This document shows positions 44,033-53,818 of a DNA stretch of 64,000 nt, one piece after another; the stretch's first letter is position 1, and each line of letters starts with the position of its first letter. The translations under genes were made by a program, and so were the position numbers. The stretch comes from an uncultured Verrucomicrobiae bacterium (GTDB lineage: Bacteria > Verrucomicrobiota > Verrucomicrobiia > Limisphaerales > AAA164-E04): NCBI GenBank assembly GCA_951813855.1, contig OX638380.1, positions 884,876-948,875 on the forward strand. The letters run 5' to 3'. Under the pieces are notes generated by a model that made no database searches, had not been told where the DNA came from, and saw only the letters and a list, made by a program, of their open reading frames with translations.

Positions 44033-44082
44033 TACGTTTGATACGCACACAAAAAAACGACAGTTTAATTATGCGAGAACCC

Positions 44083-44306
44083 TAATTCCCGATCGAATCG
44101 TAGTGCAGCTAGCACCCGTAGCTTCGTGAACTATTTTTATTCCACCCCTACCAATGGCTATTGCCTCGGATGCTAGCCAATGACGTTTAGTCAATTCTTG
44201 GAAGATGGGTTCCAAGCTCAGATATTTTTTTCTGATAACGGCAACCTGATCGCTCACGCTTAATCATACCATACATATTTCATTTTTTCAACTTTTAAAA
44301 GTAATT
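44083..44306 (-). repeat. Right arm of the 224-bp inverted repeat
   Basis: A reversed copy of the ISAzo13-type left end and first codons (reading ASEAIAIGRGGIKIVHEATG on the minus strand), 51 bp beyond the transposase stop. The transposase body thus sits between two inverted left ends. Confidence 0.92.
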
Positions 44307-44504
44307 AATTCCAATGCATTGATTGCCAGAGGATTGAAAACTAAAGATTTCCGTCATCAAGCCTCCCCAAAACCATAGAATCAACCTAAATGGGTTGATA
44401 ACTTCCAGCTCTAAATAAACCATCAAAATCAGTTATTAAATCACCAGAGAGATTATCCGTCAATCGACATGTCAAAATGAAATTCTGACAATAGATTTAA
44501 TCAT

Positions 44505-44801
44505 TTGAACAAGTATGTTATTAATGCGAGTGCCCCCAAGAGTCCTGAGCGTGGTGCCATCCTTCTCCTCATAGCTGCCGTTGCCACATTTGCGCTCTGG
44601 CTTCTGGGATTTGCTGGAACTACTCGTGGAATAGCAAAACATTTTCAGGCCAATACCATTCGAAATCGAGCAGTTCTTTCCATTGTGTATCTGGGAAAAG
44701 AGGTGTGGAAAAACCAGAAGTTTATATTCACACTGGAAGAACTGAACCAAGCAATGGAACATCTGAAAAAACTGTTGTTTGAGGAGTCTCAATATGTTTA
44801 A
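44505..44801 (+). pseudogene. IS4-like transposase C-terminal remnant
   Basis: 98 codons. The segment LLIAAVATFALWLLGFAG, then AKHFQANTIRNRAVLSIVYL, resembles the extreme C-terminus of IS4-type transposases (LWLLG, FQANT, RxVLS). No catalytic part remains. Confidence 0.6.
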
Positions 44802-45095
44802 AACCGTCTAAAAAATCGAGGGGATCCTTTAGGTCGGGGTGGCAACCGTGGTAATCCAGACTCTGCCGAGGAGCCCGAACCGAGCTGCTCTGCCGAAGGG
44901 TTGGTTACGCCACTGCTTGGGACTCAATCTAGATTTCAACTGCTCTTGAGGCACCTCGAACCGAAATTGAATTTGAGAACATAGCTCGGGCCAAGAAGTC
45001 CGTAGCGGTCTCCCGAAGTCTGACGCGCCTCGGAATTTCAGGAAATCGATTTCCTGCGACTTGCAGAACTCCCAGTCTAAATGAACCAGAGCACG

Positions 45096-45177
45096 TAACT
45101 ATTCAGATACCGAAAAAAGTCAGCAATTCCCACTGAAGACAGATCAGCTTGTGTCCCATTTGGAGCCTCCAGGAATC
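45096..45177 (+). repeat. Left 82-bp inverted repeat bounding the 204-bp array
   Basis: It pairs with 46142-46223 with no gaps and a handful of mismatches. It includes the 17-bp stem sequence GCTTGTGTCCCATTTGG. Confidence 0.85.
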
Positions 45178-45207
45178 AACTCCTACACCACCAAATGGGA
45201 CACAAGC
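45147..45207. repeat. Perfect 17-bp hairpin
   Basis: GCTTGTGTCCCATTTGG (45147-45163) and its exact complement (45191-45207) surround a 27-nt loop. Part of this unit recurs at 11783-11811. Confidence 0.9.
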
Positions 45208-45277
45208 GATTTTTATCAAATGTTGTTTGGGCTGCCCAGAGTGGGAATTGCTGGCGTAATGGATGGCCGGTTTCGCT

Positions 45278-46070
45278 GTCCGCGGCGAGTTTTCCTCCTT
45301 GGGGAAGGTTGCCGGGTGGACTCTCGTTCGCCGTGGCCGGGAGCTGGTGGTTCGCGCTCCAGGATTTTGCCGCCGAGACGGCGAAGAAAGGGCTTGCCGA
45401 ATGAAACGGCTTCTGCTAGTGTGCGGGGCCTAATGAATACGATGGCGACCAGGATGGAATCCCGACCCGTCATCGACGTTGTCCGCGGCGAGTTTTCCTT
45501 CGTTGGGGAAGGTCGCCGGGTGGACTCTCGTTCGCCGTGGCCGGGAGCTGGTGGTTCGCGCTCCAGGATTTCGCTGCCGAGGCGGCGAAGAAAGGGCTTG
45601 CCGAATCAAACGGCTTCCGCTATTATGCGGGGCCTGATGAATTCGACGGCGATCAGGATGGAATCCCGACCCGTCATCGACGTTGTCCGCGGCGAGTTTT
45701 TTTTCGTTGGGGAAGGTCGCCGGATGGACTCTCGTTCGCCGTGGCCGGGAGCTGGTGGTTCGCGCTCCAGGATTTCGCTGCCGAGGCGGCGAAGAAAGGG
45801 CTTGCCGAATCAAACGGCTTCCGCTAGTGTGCGGGGCCTGATGAATTCGACGGCGATCAGGATGGAATCCCGACCCGTCATCGACGTTGTCCGCGGCGAG
45901 TTTTCCTTCGTTGGGGAAGGTCGCCGGGTGGACTCTCGTTCGCCGTGGCCGGGAGCTGGTGGTTCGCGCTTTAGGATTTCAGCGACGAGACGGCGAGGAA
46001 AGAGCTTTCCGATTCAAACGGCTTCCGCTAGTCCGGGCGACTCGGCTTGGGTTCCATTTGTTCATGGTGT
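45278..46070 (+). repeat. 204-bp tandem array, four units
   Basis: Units begin near 45278, 45481, 45685 and 45889 (GTCCGCGGCGAGTTTTCC as marker), 203-204 bp apart and highly similar. The last unit continues into a unique tail (46030-46110) that reappears near 57553-57640. Because 204 is divisible by three, several frames stay open through it (for example SRSPWPGAGGSRSRI and its shadow), but none has gene-like features. I see no function. Confidence 0.9.
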
Positions 46071-46141
46071 GAGCACCGAGGTATTGGCTGCACGATTACC
46101 TGGGAAAGTCCATGGAAGAGACCGATCACTCGAAATCTTTC

Positions 46142-46223
46142 GATTCCCGGAGGCCCCAAATGGGACACAAGCTGAACTGTCTTCAGTGGGAATCGCTGAC
46201 TTTTTTCGGTACCTGAATAGTTA
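46142..46223 (-). repeat. Right 82-bp inverted repeat bounding the 204-bp array
   Basis: Complement of 45096-45177. Together with it, it closes a 1.13-kb unit without a transposase gene. Confidence 0.85.
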
Positions 46224-46301
46224 CCAGAGCACAGGAATAACTCGAAGTCAAAAAAGGGGATTTGGGAATGCCCAGGCAGTTACAAAAACAAGGATTGTTG
46301 A

Positions 46302-46535
46302 ATGAGAGACGGGAGCACCTTCACAACGATATTGAAATTCAACCGGAAAACAATCGCTTTTTTCCGGCACTTTTGGCGGGTATTCGTTGAGAAATCCAAG
46401 ATTTTTTTCCGTATTGCTTTTATTGTTGGTGGCTTGTTTTTTCTTATAGAAAAATTAATAATAGAAGGGGGTTTGATAAAAGGGATCGCGGGCTGGCTTT
46501 GGTTTTTGGGATTAATAGAAGAATATCCCTATTGA
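46302..46535 (+). CDS. Small hydrophobic ORF, uncertain
   Basis: 77 codons with one or two possible membrane segments (FFRIAFIVGGLFFLIEKLII, then a Trp-rich turn). There is no family match and no clear ribosome site. It could be a small membrane protein or chance. Confidence 0.25.
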   Translation: MRDGSTFTTILKFNRKTIAFFRHFWRVFVEKSKIFFRIAFIVGGLFFLIEKLIIEGGLIKGIAGWLWFLGLIEEYPY

Positions 46536-47303
46536 TCATTTCACCGGAGGATCCTGCAACACGGCGCCCGCTTCAATCCTTCGCTCGAAAATACGACCGC
46601 TCCGGACTAATCGAACGGCTTATTCCAGCCAATTCTGGATTACCTTGGAATCAACCTCAGCTCACGTTTGGCATCGGAACTAACCCTGGCAAACAATGTT
46701 CGATCGAGAGGCAAGCACCGGTAAGATGCCGGCAAACCCGCCAAAGCGCCCCTTTGATGACGGCCCGATCCGATAATCTGAAAATCGGGAAATAACCCCT
46801 TGGAGAATGGTCGAATGTCCCCCGGGATCCACCTCGGTAACTTCCAGCGTATCCCCTTCGCTTCCGACGTCGACGAATTCCTCTCCCGTCCCGCGCTTGG
46901 CTGTCGCATCGTCATTCCAACGACTATCGGCTGAGACCTCAGGCAATCAATCTATTCCACCGTTGGCCGCAGTGAACCGGTCGTCACTTCCAGCTGACGA
47001 ACTCTGATCGGCTCCCAGACGAACGGAAAAATCATTCGTACTATCAGGACGAGTTGCGACCGGTTCTGTCATCGTTGATTCCCTGCCCGAATCAGTGCCC
47101 AATCCTCGGCGACCACCGATCTCGACCACGGTCCGCCCACGCCTCGCCGGATTGGGAAATCAGATTTCGGCTTGCCATCTCGACGCAAAACCACAAAATC
47201 TCCGGCCAGATTAATCGATCCAGCCAGGAATGTCGTTTCCCGGTGAGCGCAGGAATCACGACCATTTCGCCACCCCGCTGCAAAAGAGAGTCAGGAGGTT
47301 GCC
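46536..47303. other. Non-coding tract before nuoM
   Basis: About 770 bp without a recognisable gene. In a normal nuo operon nuoL would end here; no trace of it is seen. Confidence 0.4.
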
Positions 47304-48785
47304 GTGCTTAGCGGTACCATTCTGATCAGTTTCGCCGGGGCTTTGGCGTGCGGGTGCCTTCCTCGACTGTCGGCAAACGCCTACCGGGGCATCGCCTTGA
47401 CCGCGGCCGCGCTCGGCTTGACTCTCGCGCTGTTCGCTTACCTCGAATTACTGCTTCAAGCCAACCTGCCGACGGCCATTCAACTCCCTTGGATCACGGC
47501 CTTGGGCATCGAATTTCACCTGCGAGCCGACGGCATCAGCCTGATCCTGGGGTTGCTTACGGGTATCGCTTCCGTCACCGGAATCCTCTTTTCCTGGAAT
47601 ATTCGACACCGAGTCCGCGAATTCTTCGCCTTTTACTTGACGCTCATCGGAGCCATGTACGGCGTGTTCCTAAGTTACGATCTCTTTTTATTCCTGGTAT
47701 TCTTCGAATTGGCAATCTTCCCCAAGTACTTCCTGATCGCGATCTGGGGATCGACCCGCAAGGAGTACGGAGCGATGAAACTGGCACTCTATTCCTTCGT
47801 CGGCAGCGCCCTGGTGCTGATCGGCCTGTTGGCGACCTGGCTCGCCGCCGGCGCTTCGACCTTCAATCTGCTGCAACTGAGCGAATATTCCTTCTCTCCC
47901 GAATTCCAGTACTGGGCCTTTCCGATCACCTTCATCGGTTTCGCCGTGCTCGGCGGCTTGTGGCCGTTGCACAGTTGGGCTCCCACCGGACACGTGGCGG
48001 CCCCTACGGGCGCTTCCATGCTCCTGGCCGGCGTCGTGATGAAACTGGGAGCCTACGGTTGCTTACGGTTTCCGATGACCTTGTTCCCGCAAGGATTAGA
48101 ATTATGGCGATTCGAAATCGCGGCGCTGGCGATCGTCGGCATCATTTACGGCGGCGGAGCCGCCTTGGTGCAACGCGATTTCAAATACGTCATCGGTTAT
48201 TCCAGCGTCAGTCACATGGGATTCGTTTTTCTGGGACTGATGACTCTGACCGAAATCGGTCTGGCCGGCGCCGTGTTGCAGATGTTCTCCCACGGCATTC
48301 TCGCCAGCCTGCTGTTCGGGATCGTCGGCAGGATCGTCTACGACCGGGTCGGCACTCGCGACCTGAAAGAACTGGAAAACTGGCAATTGGCCCAACGCTT
48401 TTCTTTCGCCGCCGCGGTATTCGTCATCGCCGGATTCGCCAACATGGGCATGCCGGGATTCAGCGCGTTTATCGCCGAGTTGCACGTGCTGATCGGTGCC
48501 TGGCAATCGTTTCCCTCGTTCGCCGTGCTAGGAGGATTCGGTATCCTCGTCGGCGCCGCGTATACCGTCCGGGCCATGGTCCGGGCCTTTTTTACCGAAC
48601 GAAAACCTTACGTTCCCGTGCCGGCAAAACCAATCGCTCCCTTGACGCTGCCCGAACGAATCGGAACCTACCTGTTGATCGCGGTCACCGCCGTCGTCGG
48701 ACTCTTTCCCGACCTCCTGCTGAACTTGATCGTTCCCGGCATCGAACCGTTCGTTGCCGCTCCGCCTCAAACTCCCGGCGACTGA
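47304..48785 (+). CDS. nuoM: NADH-quinone oxidoreductase subunit M
   Basis: 493 aa from a GTG start with AGGAGG at 47293-47298. It is almost wholly membrane-spanning (about 14 helices). The functional residues of antiporter-like subunits are present: Glu in LVFFELAIFPKYFLIA, and HSWAPTGHVAAPTGASMLLA followed by GVVMKLGAYG with its conserved Lys. NuoM is one of the proton-pumping subunits of complex I. nuoN follows after 56 bp. Confidence 0.93.
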   Translation: MLSGTILISFAGALACGCLPRLSANAYRGIALTAAALGLTLALFAYLELLLQANLPTAIQLPWITALGIEFHLRADGISLILGLLTGIASVTGILFSWNIRHRVREFFAFYLTLIGAMYGVFLSYDLFLFLVFFELAIFPKYFLIAIWGSTRKEYGAMKLALYSFVGSALVLIGLLATWLAAGASTFNLLQLSEYSFSPEFQYWAFPITFIGFAVLGGLWPLHSWAPTGHVAAPTGASMLLAGVVMKLGAYGCLRFPMTLFPQGLELWRFEIAALAIVGIIYGGGAALVQRDFKYVIGYSSVSHMGFVFLGLMTLTEIGLAGAVLQMFSHGILASLLFGIVGRIVYDRVGTRDLKELENWQLAQRFSFAAAVFVIAGFANMGMPGFSAFIAELHVLIGAWQSFPSFAVLGGFGILVGAAYTVRAMVRAFFTERKPYVPVPAKPIAPLTLPERIGTYLLIAVTAVVGLFPDLLLNLIVPGIEPFVAAPPQTPGD

Positions 48786-48841
48786 TTCTGACATGAACCC
48801 TGGCACCCGATCCCGTTCTTCCTGATACGAGACTTCCCGCC

Positions 48842-50323
48842 ATGGACCCCCATTATCTCGAGCTGCTGCGATTGCTGATCCCGGAAACGATTCTGGTCGT
48901 TGCCGCGCTCGTGGCACTGGGGTGCGATCTCGTTCAAAAGGCCGAAGCGACTCCCGAACGCCGGAAATCAATCGCCCTCGGCCTGAGCGTCCTGGGTTGC
49001 CTGTCGGCTGCCGCCGCCGTCTTGCTGGAACGGCCAGACGGTGCCGGGATGCCTCAATGGCTCAGTTCGAATGCCGCCGATCAATGGGTCAGAATCACGC
49101 TCATCGGGTTCGCCTTGATCGTGCTGGCCTTGTCCTGGAAATCAGCCTTAACCCGCCACGTCGGCGAAACCTATTTTTTGGTTCTGGTCGCCCTGGTCGG
49201 AATGCTGCTGATGACCAGAGCCGAACATCTGCTGTTGGTTTTTCTATCGCTGGAATTGGTCGCCCTGTCCTTTTATCTGTTGATCGCCCTGTCGAAAGAG
49301 CATCCCCAAAGCGCCGAGGGAGCCTTGAAATATTTCCTGCTGGGCAGCGTATCGGCGGCATTCACCCTGTTCGGCATCAGTTTCATCTACGGAGCGACCG
49401 GAGCGTTGGATTTTTCGACCATCGCCGCCCAATCCGAACGAACGGCAACGATCACCCCATTCCTGATCGTCGGGATCGTTTTCGTCACCGTCGGATTCGG
49501 TTTCAAGATCGCTGCCGTGCCCATGCACGCTTGGGCTCCGGACATTTACCAGACGGCCGCCGTCCCGATCGCCGTTTTCATCGCCTCGGCATCCAAGCTC
49601 GCCGGGTTTTACCTCTTCGCCAAGCTATGGACTATCGGATTGGCTCCCTGGATCGACACCGTCGATCCGGCGTCGGACGCTATCGGGTGGCGTTGGCTAT
49701 TGATCTTACTCGCCTTCGCTTCGCTCCTGATCGGCAATCTGGCCGCCATTGCGCAAAGCAGCTGCCGGCGACTGCTGGCATGGTCCGCCGTCGCCCACGC
49801 CAGTCATGCGTTGCTGGGGATATTAGCCAACGACACCCAAGGCATGGCCGCCCTGCTCTATTACCTGTTGGTCTACGGTTTCGCCGTCACCGGCGCGTTC
49901 GCTCTGATCTGGTTAGTCGAAAGCCACGGGGGGGATGATCGCATTGACTCGTTCGCGGGCTTATACCGGCAATTTCCCTTGGAAGCCCTCTGCCTGATGC
50001 TCTTCATGCTATCCTTGGCCGGGGTTCCCCCGCTGGCCGGTTTTTTCGGCAAGTTCTACCTCTTTCTGGCCGCCGTGCAATCGCCCGATCCGACCGGTGC
50101 GCTGTTCTGGTTGGTCACGGCCAGCATCGCGATGAGCGCCGTATCCCTGTATTATTACCTACAAGTCCTCAAACAAGCCTTCGCCAGAGAAGGCCAATTT
50201 ACCGCAACCAGGATACCGAAAGATCCCGTGATCAGAACCGTTGCCGTCTCCCTGGCAGCCGCCGTTTTCGTCTTGGGTTGCTTCCCGCAACTCGTGCTCG
50301 ATATGTTACCCGTCCCGAACTGA
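48842..50323 (+). CDS. nuoN: NADH-quinone oxidoreductase subunit N
   Basis: 493 aa, about 14 membrane helices. VFLSLELVALSFYLLIAL carries the conserved Glu; AVPMHAWAPDIYQTAAVPIA and IASASKLAGFYLFAK carry the conserved His/Pro and Lys; RLLAWSAVAHASHALLG is the usual NuoN segment. It pumps protons in complex I and normally ends the nuo operon, as it does here. Confidence 0.93.
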   Translation: MDPHYLELLRLLIPETILVVAALVALGCDLVQKAEATPERRKSIALGLSVLGCLSAAAAVLLERPDGAGMPQWLSSNAADQWVRITLIGFALIVLALSWKSALTRHVGETYFLVLVALVGMLLMTRAEHLLLVFLSLELVALSFYLLIALSKEHPQSAEGALKYFLLGSVSAAFTLFGISFIYGATGALDFSTIAAQSERTATITPFLIVGIVFVTVGFGFKIAAVPMHAWAPDIYQTAAVPIAVFIASASKLAGFYLFAKLWTIGLAPWIDTVDPASDAIGWRWLLILLAFASLLIGNLAAIAQSSCRRLLAWSAVAHASHALLGILANDTQGMAALLYYLLVYGFAVTGAFALIWLVESHGGDDRIDSFAGLYRQFPLEALCLMLFMLSLAGVPPLAGFFGKFYLFLAAVQSPDPTGALFWLVTASIAMSAVSLYYYLQVLKQAFAREGQFTATRIPKDPVIRTVAVSLAAAVFVLGCFPQLVLDMLPVPN

Positions 50324-50985
50324 GTGCCCGGCCTACCGTAAATCCGTCACTCGTTCCCTCCCCCTTCCCCCGCGTACGTTCGGATCGAAAGGAACTACCT
50401 CAGCGGCCAAGCGAGATCCTTTCCCGTAACCGACGGCTGGAACTCGCTGAAAACGGCGACCGGCCGACACCGGCCGCAACCCTTCGACGCCGAACGACCC
50501 GCAATGGCGGAATGCAATGATTTCCCGCCCTTGCCTCGAGGGAGTCACCGAACAGGGCACATCGTGAGTTTCGCAGATCTCGAATTCAGCCGGGAATGCT
50601 ATTGGGTGGGTATGGGCTGAGGATCGATCTCGCCGGAATCGGAAACGCCTCGTAGCGAAATATTCCGAAGCGTCGTTCATCGAAGGCGTAAACCGGTGCC
50701 GGTTTCACCCGGAACAGGAGCCCTGCCGTCGGCTCGCCTCTCGCGAACCGATTCCGAAACCACCAGGCACGACATCATCTCTCAGGCAGGCTGTTCGTAG
50801 AGCCAACCCGAAATCGACCAGATGAACGCAATCGAAAATTTCAATCGCCTTAACGGACCGGATTCCGGAACGTACCGATATCCCGGAATCCGAATTCGAA
50901 TCGGCCAATTCTGGGGATCAATCCACCCCGCTTTCGATAATTGCTTGCACGGTCGTTTTTTTCCGGTTAGACTCGGCCCTCCAAC
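50324..50985. other. No gene seen
   Basis: About 660 bp between nuoN and the FAH-family gene. Only short, low-quality frames. TTCCGG-rich DNA near 50860-50970 leads to the next gene. Confidence 0.45.
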
Positions 50986-51741
50986 ATGGCAACCATCGGA
51001 AGATTCCAGAAAGGAGATAGCATATTTCACGCAAAGGTCGTTGACGGGAAACTATTCAAGCTCAAAGGAGACGTTTTCGGCTCGCCTTCGTACGAAAAAA
51101 ACCCTCTCAATCCCAAAGGCATCAAAACTCTGATTCCGGTGGAACCGTCCAAGGTCATCGCGGTCGGACTCAACTACGCCGATCACGCCCGAGAGTCCAA
51201 CGCCCAAGTTCCCCAGGAACCGCTGTTTTGGCTCAAGGCGCCGACCTCGCTGATTCCAGACGGAGCGAAAATCGAGATCCCCTTCCCCGAACATCGAACC
51301 GACTACGAAGCCGAGTTGGCCATCGTGATCGGCCGGAGGGTGCGCAATGTGGCGACAGCGGCGGCGGCCCGTTACATCTTCGGCTACACGGCCGCTCAGG
51401 ACATCAGCGATCGCACGATTCAACATTCCGAGAGTCAATGGGCCCGGGCCAAGTCGTTCGACACCTTCACCCCATTGGGCCCTCACGTGGAAACCAAAAT
51501 CGATCCTCATCAACTCACGATCCAACTGTTCCAAAACGGGCAGTTGCGCCAAAACTCCCTGACCAGCCAGTTGATGTTCAATTGCTTCGAGTTGGTGAGT
51601 TTCATTTCCACGAATCTGACGCTGTTGCCCGGCGACGTCATCCTCACGGGCACCCCGAGCAGCGTCGGCCCGATCACATCGGGCGACCGCCTGGAGGTTC
51701 GAATCCAGGGTATGACCCCGTTGGTCAACACCGTGAAATAA
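50986..51741 (+). CDS. Fumarylacetoacetate hydrolase-family protein
   Basis: 251 aa. A short N-terminal domain precedes the FAH core: KVIAVGLNYADHARE, FLKAPTSL-like LFWLKAPTSLIPDG, the metal-binding DYEAELAIVIGR and GYTAAQDISDRTIQ, and LLPGDVILTGTPSSVGPI. Members cleave C-C bonds or decarboxylate oxaloacetate and acylpyruvates. The substrate is not deducible. proS begins 41 bp later on the same strand. Confidence 0.88.
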   Translation: MATIGRFQKGDSIFHAKVVDGKLFKLKGDVFGSPSYEKNPLNPKGIKTLIPVEPSKVIAVGLNYADHARESNAQVPQEPLFWLKAPTSLIPDGAKIEIPFPEHRTDYEAELAIVIGRRVRNVATAAAARYIFGYTAAQDISDRTIQHSESQWARAKSFDTFTPLGPHVETKIDPHQLTIQLFQNGQLRQNSLTSQLMFNCFELVSFISTNLTLLPGDVILTGTPSSVGPITSGDRLEVRIQGMTPLVNTVK

Positions 51742-51782
51742 TCGTCGGAGTTACTGCCGACCGTTCCCCTATTGTCACGCTC

Positions 51783-53516
51783 GTGCGCTGGTCCCAAACT
51801 TTTATTCCCACCCTGAAAGAGACTCCGGCCGAGGCGGAAATCCTTTCGCACCGCTTGTTGCTCCGGGCCGGCTTGATCCGTAAACTCGCCGGCGGCCTCT
51901 ACACCTTTCTGCCGATGGGGTTGCGGGCGCTGCATAAGGTCGAAACCATCGTGCGGGAAGAAATGGACCGCGCCGGCGCTCTGGAAATCTTGATGCCGGC
52001 GCTGCAACCGCCGGAGATTTGGAAAGCCAGCGGACGCTACGAGACCGCCAAAGACGTCCTGTTCAAGGCTCGCGACAAAACACGGCGGGAATGGGTGCTC
52101 GGCCCCACTCATGAAGAGGTCGTGACGCAACTCGTTTCGGGCGAAATCAATTCTTACCGTCAACTCCCGATCAATCTCTACCACATTCAAACCAAATTTC
52201 GGGACGAGATCCGTCCCCGCTTCGGTTTGATGCGGGCCAGGGAGTTTATCATGAAGGACGCCTACAGTTTCGACGTCACCGAAGAATCGGCAGTGGAAAG
52301 CTACCAGAAAATGTACGAGGCGTACGTCAGGATTTTTCGCCGTTGCGGCCTCGACGCTCTGCCGGTGGAAGCGGATTCGGGAGTGATGGGAGGAAACCAT
52401 TCCCACGAATTCATGGTGCCGGCCGAAGTCGGGGAAAACGACATCGTGTACAATGCGGACAAGAGTTACGCCGCCAACGTGGACAAAGCCGTCAGCGCCC
52501 TGAAATCGCCGCACTCCCCCGGCGACGCCGCCACGTTACCGGCCGTCGAACGATTTCCGACTCCAGGCGTCAGGACCATCGAGGAGTTGACGAAACCCCC
52601 ATGGAACGTCCCTGCCCGGCAGCAAATCAAATCGTTGCTCTACCGGGTAGCCTCCCGCTTGGTGCTGTTGCTGTTGACGGGTGCCGACCGGCTCAACGAG
52701 GCTAAGTTGGCCGGAGTGCTCGGCACCGCCGAATTCCGCCCCGCCGAACCGGAAGAAATCCGGGAAACGCTCGAAGCCGATCCGGGCAGCCTGGGGGGCG
52801 TCGGAGTCGATCAGCTGGAGATTATCGCAGACCACTTGCTCAAGAACGGTCAGGGACTGACGACGGGAGCCAACGAAAACGACTGGCATGTCCGAAACGT
52901 CTGCATCGAACGCGATATCAAAGTTACTCGCTGGGAGGATTTGCGTACTGTCGGGGCCGGCGAACCCTGCCCCGTTACCGGCACTCCTCTCGAAATGCGG
53001 CCGGCCATCGAAGTCGGCCATATTTTCAAACTAGGAACCAAATACAGCGAAAGCCTCAACGCGTTCATCCTGAACGATCAGGGACAACAACAACCCGCCA
53101 TCATGGGCTGTTACGGAATCGGCGTCACTCGAACCCTCCAGGCGATCATCGAACAAAACCATGACGAACAGGGTATCCGGTGGCCGGTATCGGTCGCGCC
53201 GTTTACCGTCTGCATCACCGCCCTGGACGCTACGCCTCGATGCCCTAGCCTCGAACTGGCCGAAACTCTTTACCGGCAGTTGACGGAACGGCAGATCGAA
53301 ACGATTCTCGACGATCGCGACGAACGCCCCGGCGTGAAATTCAACGATTCGGAACTGGTCGGCTTTCCCTTGCGTCTGGCGATCGGCCCTCGGTCGTTGA
53401 AACGGGGAATCGTCGAATTCAAACCGCGCGACGGCGAACTTCGCGAAGTGAAACCGGAAGCCGTCCTGGAAACCGTCGTCTCTTGGATCGCTGAACGCCA
53501 GGCGGCAGCGATTTAA
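51783..53516 (+). CDS. proS: Prolyl-tRNA synthetase, bacterial type
   Basis: 577 aa from GTG 51783 (the frame is open upstream but reads shadow sequence of the preceding gene). Class II motifs: YTFLPMGLRALHKVETIVREEM cut here to YTFLPMGLRALHKVE (motif 1 area), VLGPTHEEVVT and FRDEIRPRFGLMRAREFIMK in motif 2, and the C-terminal MGCYGIGVTRTLQAI in motif 3. The insertion at about 220-400 is the YbaK-like editing domain (YAANVDKAVSAL, RLNEAKLAGVLG). It charges tRNA-Pro and clears Ala-tRNA-Pro. Confidence 0.93.
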   Translation: MRWSQTFIPTLKETPAEAEILSHRLLLRAGLIRKLAGGLYTFLPMGLRALHKVETIVREEMDRAGALEILMPALQPPEIWKASGRYETAKDVLFKARDKTRREWVLGPTHEEVVTQLVSGEINSYRQLPINLYHIQTKFRDEIRPRFGLMRAREFIMKDAYSFDVTEESAVESYQKMYEAYVRIFRRCGLDALPVEADSGVMGGNHSHEFMVPAEVGENDIVYNADKSYAANVDKAVSALKSPHSPGDAATLPAVERFPTPGVRTIEELTKPPWNVPARQQIKSLLYRVASRLVLLLLTGADRLNEAKLAGVLGTAEFRPAEPEEIRETLEADPGSLGGVGVDQLEIIADHLLKNGQGLTTGANENDWHVRNVCIERDIKVTRWEDLRTVGAGEPCPVTGTPLEMRPAIEVGHIFKLGTKYSESLNAFILNDQGQQQPAIMGCYGIGVTRTLQAIIEQNHDEQGIRWPVSVAPFTVCITALDATPRCPSLELAETLYRQLTERQIETILDDRDERPGVKFNDSELVGFPLRLAIGPRSLKRGIVEFKPRDGELREVKPEAVLETVVSWIAERQAAAI

Positions 53517-53818
53517 TGCGAACAACTCTGACTCTAAGGAACCGAACGATCGCCGGCGACGGAGACGGCGGCCATCAGATCAGTGATTCTTGCGGCCGGG
53601 TCCCGACGACGGTTATGCCCTTAGCGCTCCGCACGAAAGGGCCGAATCAAACTCCCCGCCCCCAGTCGACAAAACCGTCAAAAAAAAGCCGGCGACAGCT
53701 TACCGATCATACGTAAAGCAAGAAATCGTCGACCGTCAACAGCCCAGGGTTTTTTCACGCTAATCGCTAGAGGCCAGTATCACCGATTTTGGGTCATGTT
53801 TCGTTTTTTCCCTTCGCC

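Noticed and set aside
45278..46070. CRISPR array
   Set aside because: Repeats are about 204 bp long and contiguous, with no short-repeat and unique-spacer alternation and no cas genes nearby.
45151..46305. Protein-coding gene of 384 codons over the 204-bp array
   Set aside because: Several frames are open across the array because the unit is a multiple of three; the peptide is Arg/Ser/Gly-rich without family features, and the inverted repeats point to an element instead.
51690..51720. tRNA-like GGTTCGAATCC motif
   Set aside because: It lies inside the FAH-family coding region and no cloverleaf can be drawn around it; no tRNA or rRNA gene was found elsewhere.
51228..51782. N-terminal extension of prolyl-tRNA synthetase
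   Set aside because: This part overlaps the FAH-family gene in another frame and is not ProRS-like; the GTG at 51783 gives the family length.
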